A stretch of 64,000 nt of DNA. Origin: Alphaproteobacteria bacterium. Its GTDB lineage: Bacteria; Pseudomonadota; Alphaproteobacteria; UBA8366; GCA-2717185. The position numbers and the translations under genes were made by a program. Shown here in pieces: positions 49,105 to 57,009 of this stretch. The stretch is taken from positions 62,001 to 126,000 of the forward strand of contig WLWY01000013.1 of assembly GCA_012103325.1 (NCBI GenBank). The letters are read 5' to 3'. Position 1 is the first letter of the stretch; each line of letters opens with the position of its first letter. The notes under the pieces were generated by a model, which did no database searches, was not told the origin of the DNA, and saw only the letters and a list, made by a program, of their open reading frames with translations.

Positions 49105-50651
49105 TGGACCGCGGCTCCATAAGGACTGTACTGATACCTGTCTTCGCTGCCAGTTTTGTGGTGCTTTCTTTCGGGCAGGCCATGGCGAAGGACGGCGATG
49201 GCGACAAAGGCGAGGCCATCTACGCAAAACGCTGCCTGCAATGTCATGGCGAAGAGGGGGATGGGCTTGGCCCGGCGGCCGAACGCCTCAATCCGCCGCC
49301 GCGCGATTTCACGCTGGGCCTTTACAAATTCCAATCGTCGGCCTTTGACGCAGATCTCCCAAACGACGACGACCTGTTCCGCATGGTTCGCGACGGCATG
49401 CCCGGCACGGCCATGCCGGGTTGGGGGGACATGCTGTCGGAGCAGGACATGTGGGACGTCATTGCTTACATCAAGCGTTTCGCCGAGCTGGAGGGAACGC
49501 CTGAAAAACAGATCGATTACGGTTCCCAAGTACAATCGTCGCCAGAGAGTGTCGCTGCGGGCAAGAAACTCTTTCTTGCCGATGACCGATGCTCGGAATG
49601 TCACGGTGTGGAAGGCCGCGGCGATGCAATTAAGAAACTGAAGAACGACAATGGCGAACGGACATGGCCCCGTAATTTGACCAAGCCCTGGACCTACCGT
49701 GCGAGCAACGATCCCAAAGACATCTTTACCCGCATATCGGCCGGTATCCCCACGACACAGATGCCGTCTTTCGCCGACCCCAAGAGCAAAAAGAAGCTGA
49801 GCATTGAGGAGCGCTGGCACGTCGCCAACTACGTGGCGTCGCTGCCAAAGACGGAAAAAGTGGTGCGACCGGAAAACACGGTCATCAAGGCTGTTCGCGT
49901 GGAGAATGAATTGCCGACGTCGCCGGACGATCCTGCCTGGGACAAGGCGTCACCAACAACCTTCTTCATGCTTTCGCAGATCGTTGGCAAGGAGCGCTTC
50001 TTCAAAGCCGCCAACGACACGATTAGCGTTCGAGCGCTCTATAATGGCGATAAGATTGGTATCCGTCTGGAGTGGGACGACCGGACCAAGAGCATCCCCG
50101 GCGACGCCAAGGCCGAAAGTATCGCCGAGGGTGAGCTCTTGGAAGACGCTGTTGCGGTGCAGTTTCCGGTGAAAATCCCGACTGGTATGGAAAAGCCCTA
50201 TTTCCTCATGGGCGATGCGGCCAAGCCGGTCACCTTATGGCGCTGGTCCAGCGGCACGACGGAGGAAGCGGAAAGCGCCGCCATCCTCGACGCCGAGGGG
50301 ATCGATCAGCAGGAAACCCGTGATGCCGCCGCCGGTTTCACCGCCAAGGGCAGCTATAAGGCGGGCACCTGGCGGGCGATCATGACCCGACCGCTGCGTA
50401 CCGAAGCGGCGGATAAGGATCTGCAATTTGAGGAAGGGCGGTTCATTCCCGTCGCATTTTTCGCATGGGACGGCTCCAACGGAGAAGTCGGCACGCGTCA
50501 CGCCATGACGACCTGGTATTGGCTATTGCTGAAACCCTCTACTGGCGCCAAGCCAATCATATTCGCCGTCATTGTCGCGCTCCTGATCGGTGGCGTTCTG
50601 GTCTGGTGGGCCCGCAGCGCGGCGGCTCGAAGCAGGAGCGCTGCATCATGA
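49101..50651 (+). CDS. Di-heme cytochrome c fused to an ethylbenzene-dehydrogenase-gamma-like domain, module B
   Basis: A 516-residue protein with signal peptide, two c-heme motifs (CLQCH near residue 46 and CSECH near residue 167), a heme-b-type beta domain (about 260-480; VRALYNGDKIGIRLEWDD, DAVAVQFPVKIP, FIPVAFFAWDGSNGEVG) and a C-terminal membrane helix. It matches the module A protein in order and landmarks, so the fused architecture existed before the duplication. The start ATG 49101 overlaps the preceding stop, and its own stop overlaps the small membrane protein that follows, so all module B genes appear translationally coupled. Confidence 0.82.
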   Translation: MMDRGSIRTVLIPVFAASFVVLSFGQAMAKDGDGDKGEAIYAKRCLQCHGEEGDGLGPAAERLNPPPRDFTLGLYKFQSSAFDADLPNDDDLFRMVRDGMPGTAMPGWGDMLSEQDMWDVIAYIKRFAELEGTPEKQIDYGSQVQSSPESVAAGKKLFLADDRCSECHGVEGRGDAIKKLKNDNGERTWPRNLTKPWTYRASNDPKDIFTRISAGIPTTQMPSFADPKSKKKLSIEERWHVANYVASLPKTEKVVRPENTVIKAVRVENELPTSPDDPAWDKASPTTFFMLSQIVGKERFFKAANDTISVRALYNGDKIGIRLEWDDRTKSIPGDAKAESIAEGELLEDAVAVQFPVKIPTGMEKPYFLMGDAAKPVTLWRWSSGTTEEAESAAILDAEGIDQQETRDAAAGFTAKGSYKAGTWRAIMTRPLRTEAADKDLQFEEGRFIPVAFFAWDGSNGEVGTRHAMTTWYWLLLKPSTGAKPIIFAVIVALLIGGVLVWWARSAAARSRSAAS

Positions 50652-50872
50652 CGAACAAACAGGCGAACCTGTCCGGTGACGAGACACCGGGTGCCGGCAA
50701 TCGTGGCGCTATCGTTCGAATGTTCGGCGTCATTCTGGTCATTCTCGGCACCCTGGACATCATGCTGTCATGGCGCGGCGCGTTCGAAATTGTGCCCTTC
50801 CACGTAATGCTTATCGCGGCGGGGCTATTGCTGTGCCTGATTGGCGCAATACGCCGTCAAAACCGGCGTTGA
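50648..50872 (+). CDS. Small two-helix membrane protein
   Basis: A 74-residue protein with a polar N-terminus of about 22 residues and two hydrophobic helices (about 24-41 and 51-68), ending in a basic cluster (RRQNRR). It overlaps the preceding gene by 4 bp (ATGA), so it is translated together with the cytochrome/heme b protein. There is no counterpart directly after module A. Its stop codon lies inside a perfect FNR box. A structural role in the membrane complex is likely; no family is recognised. Confidence 0.7.
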   Translation: MTNKQANLSGDETPGAGNRGAIVRMFGVILVILGTLDIMLSWRGAFEIVPFHVMLIAAGLLLCLIGAIRRQNRR

Positions 50873-50882
50873 TACAGATCAA
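50869..50882. promoter_or_regulatory. Perfect FNR/CRP-type box
   Basis: TTGATACAGATCAA is a perfect TTGAT-N4-ATCAA match 72 bp upstream of the UspA/PCP_red gene. The sequence around it (CAGATCAA-x-GCGGCG) is also shared with the box at 25638-25651. Confidence 0.65.
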
Positions 50883-50953
50883 AGCGGCGTTGCCACCCTT
50901 GCTGGACTGTGGTGGCACGCATCGGAAGCACCGGCGGGAGGGAAAGCAGAATA

Positions 50954-53032
50954 ATGACCCCATCTATTTCTCCGCAAGTTACCGACACGCTGAGCGACAA
51001 TAGAGCGGCAGATACGGCGCCCGCGCCGCTGGCGCGCATTCTGGTTGCACTCGACGCGTCCGAACATGCCAACAAGGCGCTTGAAGAGGCAATCCGGTTG
51101 GCCAAATCCGCCGACGGCGTCATCACGGGAATTCACGCCTATGCGGCGATGCTGCATGACCGCCGCTTCAAGATGATGGAAGGAGGTCTGCCGGAACGCT
51201 ATCTGGAAGAAGAGGAGATGGGCCATCAGCGCGAGGTTCATGACGATTTGATAACGCGCGGCCTGAACATCATTTCCGACAGTTATCATGACGCCGGAAA
51301 AGACGTATGCGATGCCGCCGGGGTCGTCTTCAAAAGGCTTAGCCCCGAAGGCAAGAACTACGCCAAGGTCGTAGAGGCAGCCCGAAGTGGCGATTATGAC
51401 GTGCTGGCCATCGGCGCGCTCGGTTTGGGTGCGATTCCGGGAAGTCTCATCGGCACCGTCGCAGAACGGGTCGTTCGCCGCTCTCCCATCGATACCTTCG
51501 TCGTTCGCGATCCGCAGAAGGCTGTCGGCGATGGCCCTATCGTCGTTGGTGTCGATGGTTCGCCGCTTTCCTATGGCGCCCTGATGACGGCGCTCGATTT
51601 GGCCGCCCGGACCAACACGGACGTTCATGCGGTGGCTGCCTACGACCCCTATTATCACTATGTCGCCTTCAACAAGATCGCCGGCGTACTTAGTGAGGAG
51701 GCCGGTAAGGTTTTCCGCTTCAAGGAGCAGGAGCAACTACATGAGGAGCTGATCGACGACGGCATCGCGAAGATCTACCAGTCGCACCTGGAGGTAGCCG
51801 AGACCATCGCCAACGATTTGGGGGTCAAGCTCTTTACCAAGCTTTTGGATGGTAAGCCGTATAAGGCCATCCTCGATTACCTGGCCGAGGCGAGCGCCAG
51901 CCTGCTGGTGATTGGCAAGACCGGCGTCCATGCGGATGACGAGTTGGACATTGGTGGCAACGCGGAAAACCTGTTGCGGTTGGCGCCGTGCCATTTGTGG
52001 CTGACCCAGACCACCTATACGCCACCTCTCGATATTGTCGCCGAGGAAACGGTGGCATGGAGTGTCGAGGCGGAAAAGAAGATATCTCGGGCGCCCGAGT
52101 TCGTTCGCGACATGGCCCGGCGTATGGTTCTTCGCCACACCCAAAAATTGGGCCACACTTTTGTCACGTCGGATCTCGTCGACGAGGTTATGGGCAAGGC
52201 GATGCCAGGCTTCTCCGGTAATGACGCCGGGAAGGAACGCGAATTGGCGTGGAGCAAGGCCGCTGAAAAACTATTGGCCAACGTGACCGACGCAGCTATC
52301 GCCGACAACATCCGGCTTCGCGCCATCAAGCGGGCCCGGCGTGGCCATAGCGACAAGGTGATGCCAAAACATGTGACCCCTTTTCTCGATTTGGCCGATA
52401 GTGACCGGCCGGATTGGTCGGCGGCGGCGCTAGCCCGCACCGCCAAGGTGCCGGAAATGGTCCGCGCGACCGTCAAGGCGGGCATTGAGAATTTGGCCCT
52501 GGAACGGGGTATCAAGGAAATTTCTTTCGCGTTGGCGGAGGAGGGCGTTGTTGAGGCGCGAAAGGCCATGTGTCCGGTGCCGGCCGCCGAGGACGAGGTC
52601 GTCGATAAAGCTGAATCCGCCGAACCAGAAATGTTGGACGGTCCCATTACCTGGTCGCCGGAAGCGGAGATCCGTCTGACCCGTGTGCCGGAAGGCTTTA
52701 TGCGGGACATGACGCGACAGCGTGTCGAAACCTTTGCCCGCAAATCCGGTGTCGCCACAATCACTTTGGACCTTGTGGAGGAGAAATACGCGTCGTGGGC
52801 CGAAGGCTCGGCCAAACGAAAATCGGATATGGCCCGGACGCCGGACGCATCAGCACGCATCGAACGTATTCCAGAATTTATCCGCCCCATGGTGGTTCAG
52901 GAGATCGAACGGTGTGCCCGTGAAATGGGGTTGGACATCGTAACCGGTGCGGCAATTGATAAAGCCGGTGAGGCTTGGGAAGGCATGGGCGCCTTCCATT
53001 CCGAAGACGTCCCCGACCAGTACAAGAAATGA
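50954..53032 (+). CDS. Double UspA protein with five PCP_red-like repeats
   Basis: A 692-residue cytoplasmic protein. Two universal-stress (UspA) domains occupy about residues 25-165 (ARILVALDASEHANKALEEAIRLA; GALGLGAIPGSLIGTVAERVVRRSP) and 195-360. The rest is made of five repeats of about 50 residues starting near 366, 430, 486, 565 and 626. Each has the pattern W-x-x-E/A-A-E...I/V-P-x-F/M-V/I-R...A-R-x-x-G...I-T. This is the PCP_red domain, known from the C-terminus of the light-independent protochlorophyllide reductase B subunit. Repeats 1, 4 and 5 keep the pattern best. GGGAGGGAAAGC precedes the start. A role in tetrapyrrole or redox-protein handling under anaerobic stress is suspected. 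Confidence 0.78.
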   Translation: MTPSISPQVTDTLSDNRAADTAPAPLARILVALDASEHANKALEEAIRLAKSADGVITGIHAYAAMLHDRRFKMMEGGLPERYLEEEEMGHQREVHDDLITRGLNIISDSYHDAGKDVCDAAGVVFKRLSPEGKNYAKVVEAARSGDYDVLAIGALGLGAIPGSLIGTVAERVVRRSPIDTFVVRDPQKAVGDGPIVVGVDGSPLSYGALMTALDLAARTNTDVHAVAAYDPYYHYVAFNKIAGVLSEEAGKVFRFKEQEQLHEELIDDGIAKIYQSHLEVAETIANDLGVKLFTKLLDGKPYKAILDYLAEASASLLVIGKTGVHADDELDIGGNAENLLRLAPCHLWLTQTTYTPPLDIVAEETVAWSVEAEKKISRAPEFVRDMARRMVLRHTQKLGHTFVTSDLVDEVMGKAMPGFSGNDAGKERELAWSKAAEKLLANVTDAAIADNIRLRAIKRARRGHSDKVMPKHVTPFLDLADSDRPDWSAAALARTAKVPEMVRATVKAGIENLALERGIKEISFALAEEGVVEARKAMCPVPAAEDEVVDKAESAEPEMLDGPITWSPEAEIRLTRVPEGFMRDMTRQRVETFARKSGVATITLDLVEEKYASWAEGSAKRKSDMARTPDASARIERIPEFIRPMVVQEIERCAREMGLDIVTGAAIDKAGEAWEGMGAFHSEDVPDQYKK

Positions 53033-53060
53033 TCGCTGAGAGGCTTTGAAGGATTATCCC

Positions 53061-54338
53061 ATGGAGGACACGCTTGCTCCGCCTTTCCTCGTCGCCCTCA
53101 ACCTGACACGCCGTTGCAATTTGAACTGTGCCCATTGTTATTTGGATGCCGGGACGCGCGAGAGCGACGACAGCAATGAACTGACTACGGCGGAGGTCAA
53201 GAACCTGCTGGACGACATCGTCCGGCTCAGTGACGAGACCATGGTCGTCTTCACCGGCGGTGAACCGTTATTACGGGCGGACCTCACCGAACTCATCGCC
53301 TACGCCTCCAATCTTGGGTTGATGGCTGTGCTCGGTACCAACGGCATGGCGCTCAACGACCGGCGAGTGATGGCCCTCAAGGAAGCCGGTCTTCAGGGCG
53401 CCGGTATCAGCCTCGATTCCCTGGACGCGGCGGCCCATGACGATTTTCGCGGCCTGCCCGGTTCTTGGATCCGTGCCCAGGCCGCTATCGACGCCTGCCG
53501 CCGCAACGATTTGCGCTTCCAGATTCATTTCTCCGTCACCGACGACAACGCCCACGAACTGGACGACATGATCAGCTATGCCCGCGACGTCGGCGCTTTC
53601 GTGCTGAATATCTTCTTCCTGGTTTGCACGGGGCGCGGCGAGGAGGTGACGAATATTTCGTCGGAAACCTATGACCGGGTCTTGCGCCGGGTGACACAGG
53701 CGGCGCGGCAGGAAACGGATATCATGATCCGGGCAAAATGCGCGCCCCATTTCAAACGCATGGCGTGGGAACTGGATCCGGATTGGCCCATAACCACAGC
53801 GCATGGCTATGAGGACGGGGGTTGTCTGGCTGGTACACGATATTGCCGCGTAACGCCGGATGGCGGTGTCACGGCCTGTCCCTATATGGAAGAAAAGGTG
53901 GGCTCGGTCCGGGAAAACAGCTTCGCCACGATCTGGCGCGACGCGCCGCAGTTTCAGGCTTTGCGTCAACCCGTTCTCGAAGGCCGATGCGGCGCATGCG
54001 AATATTCCAAGATTTGCGGCGGCTGCCGGGCAAGGCCGATGGCGCGCGACGGTGCCCTGATGGGAGAGGACTTTCTCTGCGCCTACCAGCCGCAAGGCGG
54101 TGCCGTTATCGAGCCGCTTAGCGCGGTCGGCAGTGCGCTTTCGTGGACGCCGGAAGCGGAAGAATGGCTGACCCGTATTCCCGCATTCGTCCGTCGTTTC
54201 GTGCGCCAGAAGGCGGAGGAACATGTGCGTGCCAGCAACGGCCGTGAGGTCACCGGCGACGTCATGTCGGCGCTGGCAAAAACCGCAAGCCGTCGCCTCG
54301 GCGGGCAGCGGCCGGTGATGGAAGGCCCAGAACGATGA
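53061..54338 (+). CDS. Radical SAM/SPASM protein with C-terminal PCP_red domain (heme-maturation type)
   Basis: A 425-residue radical SAM enzyme. CNLNCAHC (residues 15-22) binds the SAM [4Fe-4S] cluster, and VFTGGEPLLR is the GGE motif. The SPASM region has CRVTPDGGVTACPY and CGACEYSKICGGCRARP with cysteines for auxiliary clusters. This is the layout of heme-pathway enzymes AhbD/NirJ. The last 65 residues, from about 360, form another PCP_red repeat (SWTPEAEEWLTRIPAFVRRFVRQKAEEH). ATG 53061 has GAAGGA 7 bases upstream. It overlaps the following protoporphyrinogen-oxidase-like gene by 4 bp. The context suggests synthesis of a modified heme or side-chain processing of heme; the exact reaction is unknown. 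Confidence 0.83.
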   Translation: MEDTLAPPFLVALNLTRRCNLNCAHCYLDAGTRESDDSNELTTAEVKNLLDDIVRLSDETMVVFTGGEPLLRADLTELIAYASNLGLMAVLGTNGMALNDRRVMALKEAGLQGAGISLDSLDAAAHDDFRGLPGSWIRAQAAIDACRRNDLRFQIHFSVTDDNAHELDDMISYARDVGAFVLNIFFLVCTGRGEEVTNISSETYDRVLRRVTQAARQETDIMIRAKCAPHFKRMAWELDPDWPITTAHGYEDGGCLAGTRYCRVTPDGGVTACPYMEEKVGSVRENSFATIWRDAPQFQALRQPVLEGRCGACEYSKICGGCRARPMARDGALMGEDFLCAYQPQGGAVIEPLSAVGSALSWTPEAEEWLTRIPAFVRRFVRQKAEEHVRASNGREVTGDVMSALAKTASRRLGGQRPVMEGPER

Positions 54339-55759
54339 ATGCCGACGCTGTCATCATCGGTGGCGGAGTCTCCGGTTTGGCGACGGCTCATGAGCTGGCA
54401 AGCCACGAGCACAGGGTCATTGTTCTCGAGCGGCAAGCCCACACTGGCGGCAATGCGTTGTCCGAGGCGTTTGGCGGTTTTCTCATGGAACACGGGCCGA
54501 GCACGATGAATGCCCATATTGCAGCCGCGGGACAATTCTCAACCAGTCTCGGTCTCGATGACCGGCGATGCGACCTCGGCGCTGGCATCCGCAATCGCTA
54601 TCTCGTGGCGGATGGCAAGCTTGCGGCGATTCCCGTGGGGCCATTTGGCCTGTTGACGGCTGGATATCTTTCTCCCGTGGCCAAGACCCGGCTACTCGCC
54701 GACTTATTATTGCCGCATCGAAGCGACGGCGAGGATGAAACGATTATGGCGTTCTGTTCGCGGCGGTTCGGGAGGGAATTTGCCGAACGCGTTATAGACC
54801 CTCTTGTCGCGGGTATTTACGCCGGACGCGCCGCCGATCTTTCCGTTGCCGCTATTTTTCCGAAGCTCGTGGCGCTAGAAAAGAAGTACGGTTCGGTAAC
54901 GCTGGGTGCGATACATCGGCGGCGAGAAGGCGGGAAAATGCCCGGAAGCCGCTTATTTTCATGGTCCGGTGGAATCGGCACGCTGCCGAAGGCGATGTCG
55001 CGCCGGCTCGGCAATGCGGTTCGCACGGGCGTCACCGTGCGGAATATTTCGCGCCGCGCCGATGGCTTCCGCATAGATGCAGGCGAGGCAGGTACGCTTA
55101 ATGCAAAGGTAGTGATTGTCGCGACCCAGCCGCACGTCGCGGCGCGGTTGATCGCTGACGTCGACCCAAAGGGAGCCGATGCTGCGGCACAAATTCATGC
55201 GCCTCCGTTGGCTGTCGTATTTCTGGGATTTCCACGCGGGAGCGTCGCACACCCTCTTGACGGCCTCGGGTTCCTTACAAGCGAAGCGGAAAAACGAAAC
55301 GTACTGGGCGCCCAGTTTTGTTCAACCATGTTTCCAAACCGTGCTCCTGAGGGCCATATTGCCGTTTCTGCCTATATTGGCGGCGCCCGGGCGCCCGATC
55401 TTGCTCGCCTTCCGGCGCCGGAACTTGTGAATCTGGCCCGCAGCGAGTTTCGCGATCTCATTGGCGCCACCGGCGAACCGACCGTGGCGCGGGTGCGCCA
55501 TTGGCCGCTCGGACTGCCGCAATACGGGGTCGGACATCCGGCCCTCGTCGAGAATTTGCGGGCCACGGCAAACCGGCAAGCTGGATTGTTTTTGACAGGA
55601 AATTATTTTGCCGGCCCTTCGGTGGCGATATGCCTGGCGGGCGCTCGAGAAACAGCCTTTGCGGCGCATGCTTATTTCACAAAAGATAGGGAACCCGATC
55701 CGGTTGCGTACCCCGAGCCCCCGGAAACTTCATCCTCCCGGGTTTTTTTACGGCGGTAA
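54335..55759 (+). CDS. Protoporphyrinogen oxidase-like FAD protein (HemY/HemG type)
   Basis: A 474-residue flavoprotein with the N-terminal dinucleotide motif AVIIGGGVSGLATAHELA, then HTGGNALSEAFGGFLMEHGPST, the PPOX signature. VIDPLVAGIYAGRAADLSVAAIFP and LFSWSGGIGTLPKAM are further family blocks, and LFLTGNYFAGPSVAICLAGARETA is the C-terminal FAD-binding end. It belongs to the oxygen-dependent type PPOX family, though relatives also desaturate other tetrapyrroles. It is coupled (ATGA) to the radical SAM gene, so both probably act on the same tetrapyrrole. Being beside cytochrome-rich modules, it may supply heme or a special heme for them. Confidence 0.85.
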   Translation: MNADAVIIGGGVSGLATAHELASHEHRVIVLERQAHTGGNALSEAFGGFLMEHGPSTMNAHIAAAGQFSTSLGLDDRRCDLGAGIRNRYLVADGKLAAIPVGPFGLLTAGYLSPVAKTRLLADLLLPHRSDGEDETIMAFCSRRFGREFAERVIDPLVAGIYAGRAADLSVAAIFPKLVALEKKYGSVTLGAIHRRREGGKMPGSRLFSWSGGIGTLPKAMSRRLGNAVRTGVTVRNISRRADGFRIDAGEAGTLNAKVVIVATQPHVAARLIADVDPKGADAAAQIHAPPLAVVFLGFPRGSVAHPLDGLGFLTSEAEKRNVLGAQFCSTMFPNRAPEGHIAVSAYIGGARAPDLARLPAPELVNLARSEFRDLIGATGEPTVARVRHWPLGLPQYGVGHPALVENLRATANRQAGLFLTGNYFAGPSVAICLAGARETAFAAHAYFTKDREPDPVAYPEPPETSSSRVFLRR

Positions 55760-55879
55760 GAATATGACCACACCACCGGTCTGGCATTGACACGTTCCAC
55801 GACAGCTAAAACGCAAAGACCTACCGAAGGGCAGGTCCGTGCGGCCGTTGCCGGGTTGGTGTAGGCGTTGTTTGAGGCT

Positions 55880-55958
55880 CCCGCTGGGAGATCTCGCTGT
55901 ACTTCGCTAATACAAAAGGCCTGGTTATCCAGGCCCTTTGTAAGCTGCGCAGCAGCTT
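55880..55958 (+). repeat. Dispersed 79-bp repeat, copy 2
   Basis: 76 of 79 bases are identical to 14438-14516, in the same orientation. The hairpin stem carries one A-C mismatch here. It lies about 190 bp before the IS66 left end. Confidence 0.85.
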
Positions 55959-55991
55959 TCCCTCCGGGGGATTTCGGTGTGCTGCCCTAAA

Positions 55992-56023
55992 CGAAACAAC
56001 CCGGCGTGTGCCGGGTCGTTTCG
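55992..56023. terminator. Strong hairpin after the heme-gene operon
   Basis: A 14-bp stem (55992-56005 with 56010-56023, one mismatch) encloses a GTGT loop. The stem bottom CGAAAC/GTTTCG gives a short T-rich side. It could terminate transcription from either direction. Confidence 0.5.
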
Positions 56024-56042
56024 AAGGGCGCCATCGCCTCAA

Positions 56043-56092
56043 TGGTTGCGGGATGGAACGGCGGCAGGGCCGTTTCATGATTTGAACCTACG
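56043..56092. other. tRNA-fMet 3'-end-like fragments
   Basis: TGGTTGCGGG at 56043-56052 and GATTTGAACCTACG at 56079-56092 match two consecutive parts of the 3' end of tRNA-fMet as written on the plus strand (60997-61025), but 26 unrelated bases separate them. They may be remnants of a duplicated tRNA end; conservation of the T arm among tRNAs makes chance similarity possible. Confidence 0.3.
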
Positions 56093-56196
56093 CAGTTTGC
56101 GCGCGGGCTTGCGCCCGTGCTCAACCTTCGAGCTAAAAACGCTCTTATGAGGTAAGCGTCCGGCCTGACCGCTCTGCCGTGCAGAAGAAGTGAGGT

Positions 56197-56226
56197 TTAG
56201 TGTCCACTTGTTTAGGTGGACACTAA
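56197..56226. promoter_or_regulatory. Hairpin covering the tnpA start (copy A)
   Basis: A perfect 11-bp stem (TTAGTGTCCAC / GTGGACACTAA) spans the proposed GTG start codon at 56216. It could limit translation of transcripts entering from outside. The same hairpin occurs in copy B at 60518-60547. Confidence 0.5.
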
Positions 56227-56593
56227 CGGGGATCAGGATGTGGCGAAGCGGGGCAAGCGTCGGCGCTGGAGTGCAGACGAGAAGCGGATGATTTGCGCAC
56301 AGACGCGGTTTGCGGGCGTTTCGGTTTCACAGGTTGCACGGCGCTACAATGTGAACGCCAATCAGGTTTTCAACTGGCTGAAAGATCCCCGGTTTGCGGG
56401 AAGTGACACGGTCGATGACGCCGCCTGTTTCCTGCCGGTTGAGATTGCGCGTCACGTCGAGCACGAAGCCGAGCGCCCTGTTGGTGACGAAGGCAAGATC
56501 GAGGTCACGCTTGCCGGAGGTCATCGCTTGAGCATTAGCGGCCCTTACGATCCCGAAGCGCTCGTACGTCTGCTCCGGTGCTTGTCGGGATGA
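56216..56593 (+). CDS. tnpA: IS66 accessory protein TnpA (copy A)
   Basis: A 125-residue protein of the IS66 OrfA family. It has a helix-turn-helix region (KRRRWSADEKRMICAQT, VSVSQVARRYNVNANQVFNWLKDPRF), typical of the small DNA-binding subunit, and a C-terminal part ending LRCLSG. The start is GTG 56216, inside a stem-loop; the next in-frame GTG (56240) is an alternative. It overlaps tnpB by 4 bp (ATGA). The sequence is identical to the copy B protein at 60151-60528. Confidence 0.88.
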   Translation: MDTNGDQDVAKRGKRRRWSADEKRMICAQTRFAGVSVSQVARRYNVNANQVFNWLKDPRFAGSDTVDDAACFLPVEIARHVEHEAERPVGDEGKIEVTLAGGHRLSISGPYDPEALVRLLRCLSG

Positions 56594-56937
56594 TCCCGGT
56601 TCCCACGAACACGAAGGTTTGGCTTGCGGCCGGCGTGACGGACATGCGTAAGGGGTTCAATGGGCTGTCAGCGCAAACAGAGAAGGTTCTAAAGGCGGCG
56701 CCGTATTGCGGTCATCTGTTCGTCTTCCGGGGTCGCCGTGGCGATCTGATCAAGGTGATCTGGTGGGACGGGCAAGGGGCATGTCTGTTCTCGAAGCGTC
56801 TGGAGAAGGGACGGTTTGTCTGGCCGTCTGCGAAAGCGGGCAAGGTTGCGCTGACCCCGGCTCAATTGGCGATGCTGCTGGAAGGGATTGATTGGCGCAT
56901 ACCACAACGAACGTGGCGTCCCCTGACGGCTGGGTAA
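56590..56937 (+). CDS. tnpB: IS66 accessory protein TnpB (copy A)
   Basis: A 115-residue IS66 OrfB (TnpB) protein recognised by the block VWLAAGVTDMRKGFNGLSAQ and CGHLFVFRGRRGDLIKVIWWDGQGACLFSKRLEKGRFVWP, the family hallmark. ATG 56590 overlaps the tnpA stop; an upstream GTG at 56578 keeps the frame. Identical to the copy B protein. It is required with TnpA for IS66 transposition. Confidence 0.92.
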   Translation: MIPVPTNTKVWLAAGVTDMRKGFNGLSAQTEKVLKAAPYCGHLFVFRGRRGDLIKVIWWDGQGACLFSKRLEKGRFVWPSAKAGKVALTPAQLAMLLEGIDWRIPQRTWRPLTAG

Positions 56938-57009
56938 AGTCGTTTCACAGCAAAGGGTTGTCAATTTCCGGGGATTCCCATGCGGGGTGGCGGCTGATAG
57001 ATTGCCGGC

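Larger units (their letters stand above)
55760..56151. other. Gene-poor junction between respiratory cluster and IS66
   Basis: No gene is evident in this 390-bp stretch. It contains the second copy of the 79-bp repeat (55880-55958), a strong hairpin at 55992-56023 and short pieces resembling the 3' end of tRNA-fMet at 56043-56052 and 56079-56092. Confidence 0.5.
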
